DNA of 64,000 nt from Bugulina stolonifera. Its lineage: Eukaryota; Bryozoa; Gymnolaemata; Cheilostomatida; Bugulidae. The DNA is taken from assembly GCA_935421135.1 (NCBI GenBank), contig OW285191.1, forward strand, positions 4,969,504 to 5,033,503. Direction: 5' to 3'. Positions within the stretch are counted from its first letter, which is position 1. Every line of letters starts with the position of its first letter. Shown here piece after piece: positions 40,990-53,100 of this stretch. The notes beneath the pieces were generated by a model. The model was not told the DNA's origin and made no database searches. It saw only the letters and a list, made by a program, of their open reading frames with translations. The position numbers and the translations under genes are program-made.

Positions 40990-42887
40990 TAATATCTTGA
41001 TGTATATCCATGCATCATTATCAGAGGAATGAAGTTTAAAAAATTAAGGGCTACTTTATATACTAGAAAAATACATCAAAGAGAAAAAGCTAAGAGGATG
41101 TATTAGGTTAAGAAGGAAAGCTTAAAACTATTTATACAATAGACCTGCATAGATGAAAGAATTAAAGCTATACATCAAAGGGTACTAATAAATATATGTA
41201 CATGTATTATGGATTCAAATTATTGCTAATAAATATACAATGTAATTACAGATAAAAAATCCATCTATTATATATGGCATAGTTGGTTAGTGTTAAGTAG
41301 GTTAGTTACAAAATAGTTTTAGTGGATAGAATTGTCCCTGTATATTTAATTTTGGTTTGTGCGGTCTGATGTGCAATGCTTGTAATATTTTCCTTCTGAT
41401 ATTGTTCTTGGTTCTGTTCATGCTTAGTATTGTTACATTTTCCTCAGTAATATTCCCATGTCCTTTTTTCATGTTATGTTGTACAACTGGCGATTGTCAT
41501 GTTTTTAGACCTCTGTGTTCTTTAATTCACTCCTCTAATCTTCTAGCTGTTTCACCAATATATTCTTTTCTACAATTGACATCTGAGCAAGTAACTGTAA
41601 ATGATATTATTCTCATGGTATTTATTTGTTTTGTCTTTTATGTTAAAATATTCGCTTAATCTATTACCTGCGTTAAAGGGGTTATGCCACGTGTTTTTAG
41701 GTTGCATTAAGACCACTCAGCTATCTAGTGGCACAATATATTGAGTGCCTAGATATTTACTATTCTAGTACTGTTAGTTACCCTACGCTTGTGGCTTCCG
41801 GGCTATATTTAGAACAACTAGACCACAACGCAATGTATAGGCATGTAGAATAACGCAATGATAGCCGCTGTATACAGTGTGGCCAGATGAAATACCGGAC
41901 CTACCAATAAAGGCAGCTAGTTATTGCCAGCAAAAGTAAAGCCCAGAAAAATTCAAAAACTTGCACAAGTTATCCTACTGCTATATTAGTAAACCCTGTG
42001 AAATCATTTGTTCACTACTGTACTCTTTCTATGCAGACAGCTTGAATTCAACAATTTTCTCTATATGACATAAAGCACGCAGTTGCGTCTTCATAACAAA
42101 GTTGCGTTTGGATCAGCATTGAATAGCGCTAATGAGTCAAGCATGGGCAAGAGAACACAACTCTGCTTATAGTAGCACAAATGCAATAAACCTAAGTAAG
42201 AGATGCTGCTTTGAACATAGACATAAACCACATGTCATAACTCCTTTAATTTTATTTTTCTGTATGTCTCTATATTTTCTGCGCATTGCTTTCAGTATGT
42301 TATGTCCTTTGTCTCCTTTAAATGGTAGTTTTAGCATTGCTATAGGTGTTTTGTCATCAGGTTGATGTTCAATTGTTTTTTCTATAATATTTCTTGGGTA
42401 TTTATATTTTTTACGCGCTCAGGTTCATTCTTACGATATGTGTTATTGGAACATGTTGTCATTGCTCTGTGTATTAAACCCTTTAATGTGGATATTTTCC
42501 TCCTATAAAGTGCAAATGCATTCCACTGTATATATATGTTTCAGTGTTTGTAGGTTTCCCATATACAGTTGTGTTTGTTAGTGCTTCTGATAATTTGTAT
42601 GTCTAAAAACTGTAGTTTACTGTTAGCTTCTAGTTCATGCGTAAATTTTTTTTGGGTGTGGAATGTGTTAAGAATGTTCAAGCAGTAGTCTATGTGTGCT
42701 GAATTTATTGCTGTTATTGTGCCATCTGTTTATCTGCAGTATGCCATGGTAGCATATGTTTTTTCAATTGCGGAAGTAGTCTATTTTCGAGTTCTGTCAT
42801 GAAAATACCAGCGATTACTGGCCCTAGAGGGAAACCCATAGCTACACCATCGTCTGTCTGCATACACTATTGCTGAAAGTGAAATGA
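40990..42887 (-). mobile_element. Penelope-like element, broken, left copy A
   Basis: A minus-strand element whose 5' end faces the centre at 42887. On that strand the reverse-transcriptase motif region GVAMGFPLGPVIAGIFM is readable near 42850-42800, and the GIY-YIG endonuclease segment (EYIGETARRLE equivalent) lies near 41580-41500. Frames are broken and about 585 bp of foreign sequence sit at 41659-42243. The 3' end has the catcattatcagagg motif shared with the right copy. It is inverted relative to the copy at 42888. Confidence 0.7.
41659..42243. other. Insertion of unknown type in the left Penelope-like copy
   Basis: Present only in the left element; in the right copy the flanking segments are joined through about 50 bp of element sequence. 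No terminal repeats or target duplication could be established, and it includes no gene. Confidence 0.5.
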
Positions 42888-44525
42888 GTTTGTATTTTTT
42901 CTTCCAAATGGTTGTTTCTGTCAACCCCTCTATGGCCAGTAACTTGAACTTCCTTAATCAAATTGAAGAAACAATCATACCAAACAATTTTAAGCTCATA
43001 TCATTTGATGCGGTCTCACTGTTCACCAACATACCTCTAGAATTTGCAATTAACATAATCTTAAAAAGAATATACGAAAAGAGAGAATTAACGATCAACA
43101 TTAAACGACAAGACTTGAAACAGTTACTAGAACTTTGCACTACAAACGTTCATTTGACTTTCAGCAATAATGTATACAGACAGAACGATGGTGTAGCTAT
43201 GGGTTTCCATCTAGGGCCAGTAATCGCTGGTATTTTCATGACAGATCTCAAAATAGACTACTTCCGCAATTGAAAAAACATATGCCACTATGTTATACTG
43301 CAGATAAACAGACGACACAATAACAGCAATAAATCCAGCACACATAGACTACTGCTTGAACATTCTTAACACATTCCACACCCAAATAAAATTTATGCAT
43401 GAACTAGAAGCCAACAGTACACTACAATTTTTAGACATACAAATTATCAGAAGCACTAACAAACACAACTGTATATAGGAAACCTACAAACACCGAAACA
43501 TATATACAATAGAATGCATTTGCACCTTATAGGAGGAAAATATCCACATTAAAAGGTTTAATACACAGAGCAATGACAACATGTTTCAATAACACATGTC
43601 GTAAGAATGAACTTGAGCACATAAAAAATACTTTTGAAAATAAACACAAATACCCAAGAAATATTATAGAAAAAAAAATCGAACAAGTAGAACTAGGAAT
43701 TAACAACAAAGAACGACAACCTGATGAAAAAACACCTATAGCAATGCTAAAACTACCATTTAAAGGAGACAAAGGACATAACATACTGAAAGCAATGCAC
43801 AGAAAATATAGAGACATACTGAAAAATAAAATGAACACACGAACAATATACACAGGCAATAGCCCAAGTGAATATTTTAACATAGAAGACAAAACAAATA
43901 CAGGCCATGAGAATAGTATCATTTACAGAATTACTTGCTCAGATGTCAATTGTAGAAAAGAATATATTGGTGAAACAGCTAGAAGATTAGAGAAGTGAAT
44001 TAAAGAACACAGAGGTGTAAAAACATGACAATCGCCAGTGGTACAACATAACATGAAAAAGGACATGGGAATATTACTGTGGAAAATGTAACAATACTAA
44101 GTAGAAACAGATCAAAGAACAATATCAGAAGGAAAATATTACAAGCATTACACATCAGACAGCACAAACCAAAATTAAATATACAGGGACAATCCTATCC
44201 ATTAAAACTATTTTGTAGCTAATCTACTTAACACTAACCAACTATGCCATACATAATAGATAGATTTTTTACCTGTAATTACATGTATATTTATTAGCAA
44301 TAATTTGAATCCATAATACATACATTTATTAACACCCTTTGATATATAGCTTTAATTCTTTCATCTATGCAGGTCTATTGTATAAATAGTTTTAAGCTTT
44401 CCTTCTTAACCTAATACATACTCTTAGCTTTTTATCTTTGATTTATTTATCTATTATATAAAGTAGCCCTTAATTTTTTAAATTTCATTCCTCTGATGAT
44501 GATGTATGGATACGCATCGAAATAA
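42888..44525 (+). mobile_element. Penelope-like element, broken, right copy A
   Basis: A 5'-truncated plus-strand element. The frame at 42884-43273 contains reverse-transcriptase motif A (SFDAVSLFTNIP) and motif B (QNDGVAMGFHLGPVIAGIFM). It then breaks before a TDDT remnant of the catalytic YxDD box. The frame at 43573-43998 ends in the GIY-YIG endonuclease core (IIYRITCSDVNCRKEYIGET), with the downstream part continuing past a stop. The order reverse transcriptase then GIY-YIG endonuclease defines Penelope-like elements. The 3' end lies near cctctgatgatgatg at about 44490-44525. Confidence 0.75.
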
Positions 44526-44904
44526 AAATATATAAAAAATGCTTCTCGTCCAATTATTCATCATTAAGATACTCGCTCGCACCAACAATTTTCAGTACTA
44601 GAACTTGCTGTGGGAGTGTAAAAATGCATCTTCAAACTCTCTTCGCTCTTACATATCTCTTTAAAGTAAGTAGAAGATAATAAAGGGCATGTTATATGGA
44701 TGCAAGATTAATGTGAATATCATGTAGCATGCCCTTAACGCACTTTCTTGACTGGCGTGTTGGAATTCTGTTTGCTAATGTTTTGTTGGGAATATGATAT
44801 TGAATAAATGTAGTATAGTTTGAAAATATACTACATTTATCATGGGGTGGTATAAAAGGAACCTTTGTTACACACCATAAGTGAAAAAACAAGTAAATTG
44901 ATCA
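44526..44904. other. Spacer, right side, with hairpin and TATA-like site
   Basis: No gene. It has a perfect 14-bp hairpin with a 9-base loop (ataaatgtagtata at 44804-44817 and its complement at 44827-44840), followed 10 bp later by ggtataaaagg (44848-44858). This could be a promoter for a transcript toward the plus-strand lectin gene, but no start exon was found after it. Confidence 0.45.
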
Positions 44905-45341
44905 TACTTTTTAGTTTTTGCACTTCATCAAATATCGAAAAGTGTATAACTATCAAGTATATTTGTATTTCCTAGTTTGAAGTGGTGACTAGAACGACCA
45001 ACCCTATGAATCTGTTTGGCTGAAAATTCTAAGTAATTTTATTTAATCAATATTATATTATAATCTTTTTTGTTACTTGGGTTTTTCTTAGGGATTATAA
45101 TAGCTATAGCCTTTGAATACTTACAATATAATATTATTCTCTTTGAATAAACTCTGAGCCAAAAATTCTGAGGCACATGTATATTATATACATTAATACA
45201 TGTACTATTATAGAGCTGCAATTACTACTATTATGGTTGTACATTATAATGTATCTATGCATTCATCTTGATTATCTTGTCAGTTTGCAGAGAATTAGTA
45301 TTATTTCATTTTACACTTCCTGTTCTCACTATCTATTACAG

Positions 45342-46405
45342 GAAGTGACAAGTCAGCATTTCACTCTTCTGCTCCCTAACTACCACCTTGCTAACTCTAC
45401 TGACGTCGGCAGCACTAGATCTGTCACAGAGTGTGCTGTCAGATGTCTAGAGAAAGGAACTAACTGTACATCCTTCACTTACAACAAGAGAGAAAAGACC
45501 TGTGCTATCTCAAGTGCGGATCCTGTGTACAGTGATGACATCATCAGAACATCATATGAGAGACTTTACAACTTGACTTCTGCGCTGAACACTAACAATG
45601 GTGAGGAAAACAGTCTTGTTATTGCACTGCACTAAAATTCTAAACTTTCGAAAACCCAACAATGTCAATTAAGTGCTTTGCCAGCTTTGCCTCATTGCAG
45701 CACGACTCTGGGTTTCAGCTCTGCTAAAACTTTGCGGATTGCATTAATGTGTAGAATTGATGAATTGTGTTATAATTACCAGAATGTTCTATTGAATGGC
45801 TTGAGAATCCAGTAAAAGGGACATGCATCAAATTCGAAACGTCTGTTTCAAAGACGAGAAATGCCGCTAGTACAGCATGTGAAGATGTAGGAGCTCAACT
45901 GGCCGATCTAGATGATGAGGAGAGTTTTGATTGGTTCGTTTCAGTCAGAGATAGTATTACAGGTAAGTTGTTAGTAAGTACACCTTGACTGTCTCCATAG
46001 AAACAAGGTGCAATAGCATTATATTATATCAACACTAACATATACATGTATACATATGTGTATGATAGTCTACCAACTAACCATCTATTTCTTTCATATA
46101 GCCCAGAGTTTGATTCCTGAATTCCTGAATATGGGTAGGCTACACGATGTATATTGGAATATAAGCTTGTACTTTTGCTTCTAGAAATAGAGCAAGATGA
46201 GGTATGGGTTGGTGCAATGTGGAATGGAGCGGGAGTTAGTTGGAGTTCTGGGGTACCAGTACCAGGTGATAAGTGGAGACCGTCTGAACCGAATCACAAT
46301 GGTGATTGTGTGACCTCATACAGGTCATCATACAACTTCCTCCTACGTGATACTGACTGTGATTCATACCTGGCTTATTATGTTTGTGAGAGAGGAAAGA
46401 TATAA
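45342..46405 (+). CDS. PAN/C-type lectin gene 3 (plus strand, spans units A/B)
   Basis: Exons 45342-45600 (PAN/apple-like), 45783-45962 and 46185-46405 (C-type lectin halves). Phase-1 junctions throughout. The array boundary at 45760 is in intron 1, so the PAN exon is from the end of unit A and the lectin exons are from the start of unit B. The PAN exon is about 80 percent similar in protein to that of the minus-strand gene (TSQHFTLLLPNYHL in both) and less like that of gene 1. The lectin half is identical in protein to gene 1. No signal-peptide exon found. Confidence 0.7.
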
Positions 46406-47873
46406 ACTACCTTTCAGAAAAGAAACAATACGACATAAGTTATACTGCTCAATTTGACATGGTTGTTATCTACACAAATATAATTTCTGTCATAAATAGC
46501 AACAAGTGGGATAAGCCTATAATTGTTTGTAAACTTGTAACGCTAATGATTCCATGAACCATGATACACTATACTATATGTTATAATGCTATATGATAAT
46601 TGCATGTCGTACAGATCAGTGTGAGATTTGAGGTTTGACTTGTTTGATTTTCTAGGCAACTGAGGGGCTATGTGGCTACTTTCTGAAAAACTAACCTGGC
46701 ATTTATTATTTTACCTAGCCATGCCTAACTTGTATCCGATAGAATTTTTCCTAAATCTTATTGGTTGAGCACCCAATAATCTTTTGTCTTCTTTATTTTT
46801 TTATTAGATGGTAATATAATAAATTATGTAATATGTCGACATTTTGCCATTTTTAACTGCTGTAAAACTCTGGAGAGAAAGACAATAAATGGAATTACAT
46901 GTAGCCTAGATTATATCACATATATAACCCAAGGTGCATTACACGTTGGTATGATTGCAGAGTATTTAAAGTAGGCATACATGTAGCTAGGAAATGCATA
47001 CTGATGAACCTATAAGATAGTATCGCATACAATTGGACTTGATTGTTAAAAAATAGCTGCTTACATAAAATCGAGCTCCTGCTATCTGAAGCCATCTTTA
47101 CTGCAACTATCTAACCTGAAGCATGTACATCAAACATGTATACAACTTTATCAGGAACAAGCCTCTTTTGAACTGTTTCTTTAGCTTTACTTCACTGTAT
47201 GAAATATATAGACTTGAAAATGTATAATACAGTTTACGATAGGCCCTGTGTAATCTATCTGGTAGGTGTTAATGTGCAGGTTCAGCCATCAATAATATTA
47301 TTAGCCTGCAAGTTATAAGTTTCTTTCTGAATCAGTTAGGAAGCACAAAGCTAGTATATACTACAATAAAGTGTATGGTGAATTATCATCGTGGTTCTGT
47401 TGTATTACTTGCATTAGCACACAAGTTGTTTGCCTACAGGTTATATACATACATGTAGACATGTGCATGGTGTAGAACTAACAACCAGCATGTGTGTTTG
47501 CGTTATTTGTGATAGTTAAAATTCCAACATTTTTGCACATAACCACATGTCAAACATACACATACACTTTGGTTAGCACACTAATCTGAAAGGTCATTGT
47601 CCCGTATTTATATTTTATATCTTTACAATAACATGCATTACACACTTGGTTATTATACAATGTACAACATAGACAGAATCGGTACAATTTAAAAGTTCAG
47701 TTGAACTACTAGTAACAACATCATGAATATTTTCACATCGCAAGGATGAAAATTTACTAATTAATGCCATACTAGACAAATATTGTTGTACCTCACCAGT
47801 AACATCAATAATAGTCAATGTACTTGATCAGTAATTCCAAGTAATAAAATCATACTTTATTTTTCTCACAAAC
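46406..47873. other. Spacer between convergent lectin genes, unit B
   Basis: Same content as 31029-32472; no gene seen. Confidence 0.6.
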
Positions 47874-49958
47874 TTAGTAATTTGTAGTAGTGTCACATGA
47901 TGAGTCACGTAACCCAAAGCCAAAGGATTCATAGAATGATCCCAGACACTCTCCGCTGCCGTTCGGTTCACCAGAACACCATCTCTCCAGTACCGTTGTT
48001 ACTGGAGTACCATTTCTCCAGATGAACTTTGTACCATCCCATCTAGCACCAACCCATACTTCGTTGGAGTGAATTTCTGCAAGCAAAGTCTAATTTATAC
48101 TAAAACAAGTTGCCAATGATCAAACTGATGAACTATATATTGTGGTGAAACAGCCTGCCTGGAAATTAACTGTACTCCTATTGTACATTACATTATCATA
48201 ACTGACATTATTCATGCATGACATCCTATTGTATTTCATACCCATTCTACCCATTCATGCATTCATTATTATACTGGCTTATACACTGCGTGTCTTATAT
48301 ATATTATATACATAATATATTAGCAATCAAGCTTTGGGATTACACTTATATTGCATCTTGGTTTTTCCCACATTTATATATTTTCTCAGTAATTGTCTAC
48401 TCTTGCTTGGTTGTAATTTAATAGAGTCTTTTGCCAGTTTATATAGTAACTTCATGGCCGACCTTATAGATTAAGCTCATAATTATATATGACATGTTTC
48501 TCCTTATTGTAAGCACATTTTGTGCCAAGGCCGACCTTCTATGTGGCCGACATCGGGCGGAACCATCCATGTTGTTGCATCAGTTCCGGAGCCGATACCA
48601 TGTCGGCCGGCCGATACCATGTCGGGCTCTTTTGGCCGGAAGTTGTTATAGTATATAAGGCAGTGCATTTGTTATGTTTAGTCAGTTGTTGATTGCGCTT
48701 GAATAAAGCAACATCTCCTAACTCAACCTACAGAGGCTTACTCTTTAGGCGGGTAACTCTACCGGAGGATCCCTTGATCCAGTATGGCTCGAGTTCACCC
48801 CATCCTAGGCTAAGCATATCTCTATACACCCCTTAGACTTAGGTCGATCCCGGGTTCTAAATGAACCTAGCGTCGGTCCTAAGGTCTCAAGGCTAGACAA
48901 TCTTTCTCTGCACTCCCTCGGAGTATAAACTCTACATGACCTACGTCGGTCCTGAGCTCCAATGAGCCTCGGCATCGGCCTACGTCTGATATAACTTACA
49001 GTACACCTATAAAGAGCACATATAACTGTTCACTCTTTTATGTAATGAGCAGAAGGTACACTTGGTCCGCCTCTACCACCTTCCATGCCCTTCACATACT
49101 TGCAGCCCTCGGCTCTCGTATGTAAGACAACTCCAAAAACATTACAATATGTCACTGCCTCTAGTGCAGAAAACTGCTGTCCAAATAGCTTTTAGCAACT
49201 ACTTACCAGTCAAATTGGTACGGATTTCAATGAACCAATCAAATGATTCCTCACTATCTAGGTCAATCAGATTGGCTCCAATGTCTTCACACTTGGCTTG
49301 GGCTTCATCTTTTTTAATTTTTTCATTTGTTTTGAAAATCACGCATGTTGATTTTATGGGGTTTTCTACCCATCCGTTTGCGCATAGAGTCATCTCCTCC
49401 TTGTCATCTTCTTCACCTCCTCCTGTATTGGAATAAATGGATATTATAGTATTTAGTTTATACGAATTAGGAGAGAAAGATATTAATAATGGCTTGTCTC
49501 ACTCCTGTATTGGAATACACAGATAATGCTTATTTGTGCATTGTATCTACTTAGGGAGAAGGGCATAAATATAATGGTTGCCCATAGGTTTAGTTGCAAC
49601 AGTTAGACTAATTGATTCTATAAAAACAGGTCATCACAGACATCATGATAGTTATAATATTGCACTTAGTATACACTCCGTGACATTACTGGTATGTCCC
49701 ACCTTCTATATCTAATGCAGAAGTCAAGTTGTAAAGTCTCTCATATAATGTTCTGATGATGTCATCACTGTACAAAGGATCTTCATTTGAGACTATGCAA
49801 GTATTCTCTCTCCTATTGTATGAGAAAGATGTACAGTTAGCTCTTTTCTCTAGACATCTGACAGCACACTCTGTGGCAGATCTAGTGCTGTCGATGTTAG
49901 TAGAGTTAGTCAGGTGGTAGTTTGGAAGCAGAAGAGTGAAATGCTGACTTGTCACTTC
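47874..49958 (-). CDS. PAN/C-type lectin gene 4 (minus strand), truncated
   Basis: Exons 49958-49703, 49422-49207 and 48076-47874. Identical in layout to gene 2, but a TAC-to-TAA change ends the protein at ...TTTNY, removing the last eight residues with the final conserved lectin cysteine. The disulfide that closes the domain would be lost. The reading frame before that is intact. It may be a very young pseudogene. Confidence 0.65.
48141..49146 (+). mobile_element. Solo LTR, copy B
   Basis: Same as the copy at 32764 but with two rather than three 19-bp units (1,006 bp). The atat target repeats are preserved. Confidence 0.75.
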
Positions 49959-50168
49959 CTGTAATGTATAGTGAGAATTGAAAGTGTAAAGTAAAATAAT
50001 ACTAATTCTTTACAAACTGACAAGATAGTCACTGTGAATGCATGGATACATCATAGTGTACAACCATAATAGTAGTAATCGTGGCTCTATGATAGTATAT
50101 GTATTAATTTGCATGTACCTCAGAATTTCTGGCTCAGAGTTTATTCAAAGAGAATAATTATACTGTAA

Positions 50169-53100
50169 GTATTGTGATGGTACGCCAAGTCGTATCTTCT
50201 ATCTGACACTCATTATTGTGTGCACATACATGTATATATCTGCTTGTACTTTACTATATGTTATTGTATATAGTTACATGATTGTTACTAAGTCTTTTAA
50301 TGCCTTTTATACCCATGTACAGAGGCCCGACTTCTCAGAATCCATTGATATTCATGTTGTACATGAATTGGACCATTTTAAGCAACTTTTGTAGAACCCG
50401 ACCTATTTTGGGTCGGCCGTCGGGCTTCCGGCGGCCATCTTGTTGCGCAACTTCCGGACGACCACACGTCGTCTTTTCCCGACGTCACGTCGGCCAGAAG
50501 TCCTTATACTATATAAAGGGCATTGTTTCACTGTTCATTGTCTCAGTCTTCACTTGGCTTTCAATAAAGACACATCTATACTTGATACAGAGATCTTCAC
50601 TTCCTTTTGCCAGGTCATTCGCTTAGCGAACTGCCTACTAGGTCGGATCTTTCTCTTTCATTGTATAGTCTGAAGGTCGGACTTGAGATCAGATGGGTCG
50701 TCTTTGGTAGCATTTGGGCTACTGAGACCGCTCGATCTTTCATGTAATGCGAAGTCCTATTACCATTCATAGGCACTTCATTTCTGGGTCGATAGTCGTC
50801 CAAGGACGACCGCACCATAACACAGAAACCATTACATTGGTGGCAGCGGTGGGATTCTAAGATCGTACTCTTACGATACGAAGCAAAGGAAGGTGACCTC
50901 GGCCTCGGGTAACCGACCGACCTCATTCTTCAATACTTCAACGGCGATTAAGGACTCGGACCCGGGAACCCTTTTACGAGAAGGTGACAAACGCTAAAGT
51001 GCACCCATAATTCTCGTGGTTCCGCTGGATGTAGCCCGACCTACGCCGGATCTTCAATCAAAGACCGACCTCGGATCCAGAATAGATTGACGGTACTCAG
51101 TACGTTGACTAGGCCGACACGGCCTCACAAACCAAAGCAGTTTAACTCACTACCCGACACCCTACAGACATGGACCGAATAAGGAACCTGCTTCAGCAGG
51201 TAATGTACCAAGCCGAGCAGGACCTCAAAACACTCAGCTACAACGGACAAGAGGACGTAAAACTCTTCATAGAAGACTTCATCGCTATGGCAGAGCGTTG
51301 CAACTGGAATGACAGAGCACGCCTCATACGGCTTAGAGCCGCCCTACACGGGCCAGCACAAGAATGCGGACGACCCCGATCAGTCGAAGAGATATTTTCC
51401 CGACTGAGGGAACAGTATGGACTATCTGCCAGAGAAGCCCGATGGAAGCTGTCCACCCTGGAACAGCCAGCCCACACGTCATTCAGAGACTATGCAGCTC
51501 TCATCCGTAGACTGATGGCAACAGCCTTTGAAGGAGCACCCCCTGCATCTTTGGAAGAGTGGACTGTAGAGAAGTTCTGCCTCACAGTCAACAATTACGA
51601 CCTACGCTGGTACTACACATGGCTACAGCCCGATGATATGGAGGAAGCACTGGAAACCGCAACAGCCTTCCTACGTAACAAAGATGGCAGGACCAGTGCT
51701 CCAAAACAACAAGAAAAGCTTCCTGCCGACCTCCTACGGAAAGCCCTACATACCCTCCTACAGAAATGTCAAGACGCGGATGACGGACCAACGGTCACAC
51801 CGGAACCCGTCCCAGTAGATGACCCCATTCTTACTGCAACCGACGCAGACAACAACTCAGGAGAAGGTGGACTAAAACACAATGGTCGTCCACAGAGGCC
51901 GACGGACACATCAGAACCCGTCCCAGTAGATGTACCCATTCCTACTGAAGCCCAGCAAGGAGAAGGTAGACCACACCACACTGGTCGTCCACAAAGGCCG
52001 ACGGACACATCAGAACCCGTCCCAGTAGATGAACCTATTCCTACTGAGGCCAAAACTAAGAAGAGTGGACCAAACCGCAATGGTCGTCCACAGAGGCCGA
52101 CGGACACATCAGAACCCGTCCCAGTGGAAGAACCTATACCCACTAGGCCTAAAGACAAGAGTAGCCACTCCAAACAGAAAACCCCACGGGTAACTAGCCC
52201 ATCACACTCCAGGCCGACGGCGTCACTCACACCCGTCATAGTGGATGAACCTATACCCACTAGGCCGAAATCAGGCAAGAAACGACTCCACTCAAAGCCG
52301 GACACATCCGAAGTGACCACAGATCACCCCCCAAGGCTGAAAGGACGACTCACATGTTCCGCCCCGTCGGACCAGACCTCACAAGGTAAACCCGACCTAT
52401 CCTCAACTCAGAAGGATCAACAGGATCTGGCCATGTCCAGACCCGACACTAATCAGCAATTGATTCCCGCCAAAATTCAGTATGCCCCGACGGACGACTT
52501 ATCGTGTGTAGAACTGCCAGACACTACAGTCCAAGTCCGCAGCCTGAGGATCGACACGGAGCAAACCGTGCTGGACCAAACAGGAGAGCTACCTCTGAAC
52601 CTCTCAAAGAATGTTCAAGTTTCAACAGCCCGACCTGATCCAGAGGACACGAAGTATCGCGTAGCCGACCTCCAAGACATAATCCCAACGACGGAGATAC
52701 AGTCTATACTGCCAGCAGTTCAAGTACAAAAAGCGAAATGTTCTTGTACGGAATCCAGCATTGCCGAACAATTTCAGCCGAAGATACAGATTGCCGAACT
52801 CTCGAAATCCCCTAAAGCGGATAAGAAGCAATCGAAGGCAACTATTGCCGTGTTCCCGCGCTTATTTGACGAGTCAAACAAAGAAAATGTGCCTAAGGCA
52901 TTGCCTACAATTGAGCCAATTGCTCATCCCTCGGCTAGTATAAATACGACAGCTCACAGACGAGTAGTCCTTTCTCGTCCAGCACTTCACCGAAGCACAT
53001 GTACCCCTACATGTGACAACCTCTGCACTCTTTGTGACACTGGTGAAGCTAATAACAGCAGTCGTATCCTTTCTCGTTCTCGTATGGACGAGACGGCTAC

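Larger units (their letters stand above)
30377..45759. repeat. Tandem array unit A (15,383 bp)
   Basis: From 30377, in intron 1 of the first plus-strand gene, the sequence matches 45760 onward nearly base for base for the full length of the unit. Differences from unit B are isolated substitutions, a 19-bp copy-number difference in the solo LTR and a 6-bp tacata difference near 30660. Left of 30377 the similarity drops to that of ordinary paralogues. Confidence 0.95.

Noticed and set aside
41357..41659. 100-codon plus-strand membrane-like frame
   Set aside because: It is the complement of the GIY-YIG region of the left Penelope-like copy.
43527..43922. 131-codon hydrophobic minus-strand frame in the right Penelope-like copy
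   Set aside because: It is antisense to the lysine-rich endonuclease frame, and its hydrophobicity is a complement artefact.
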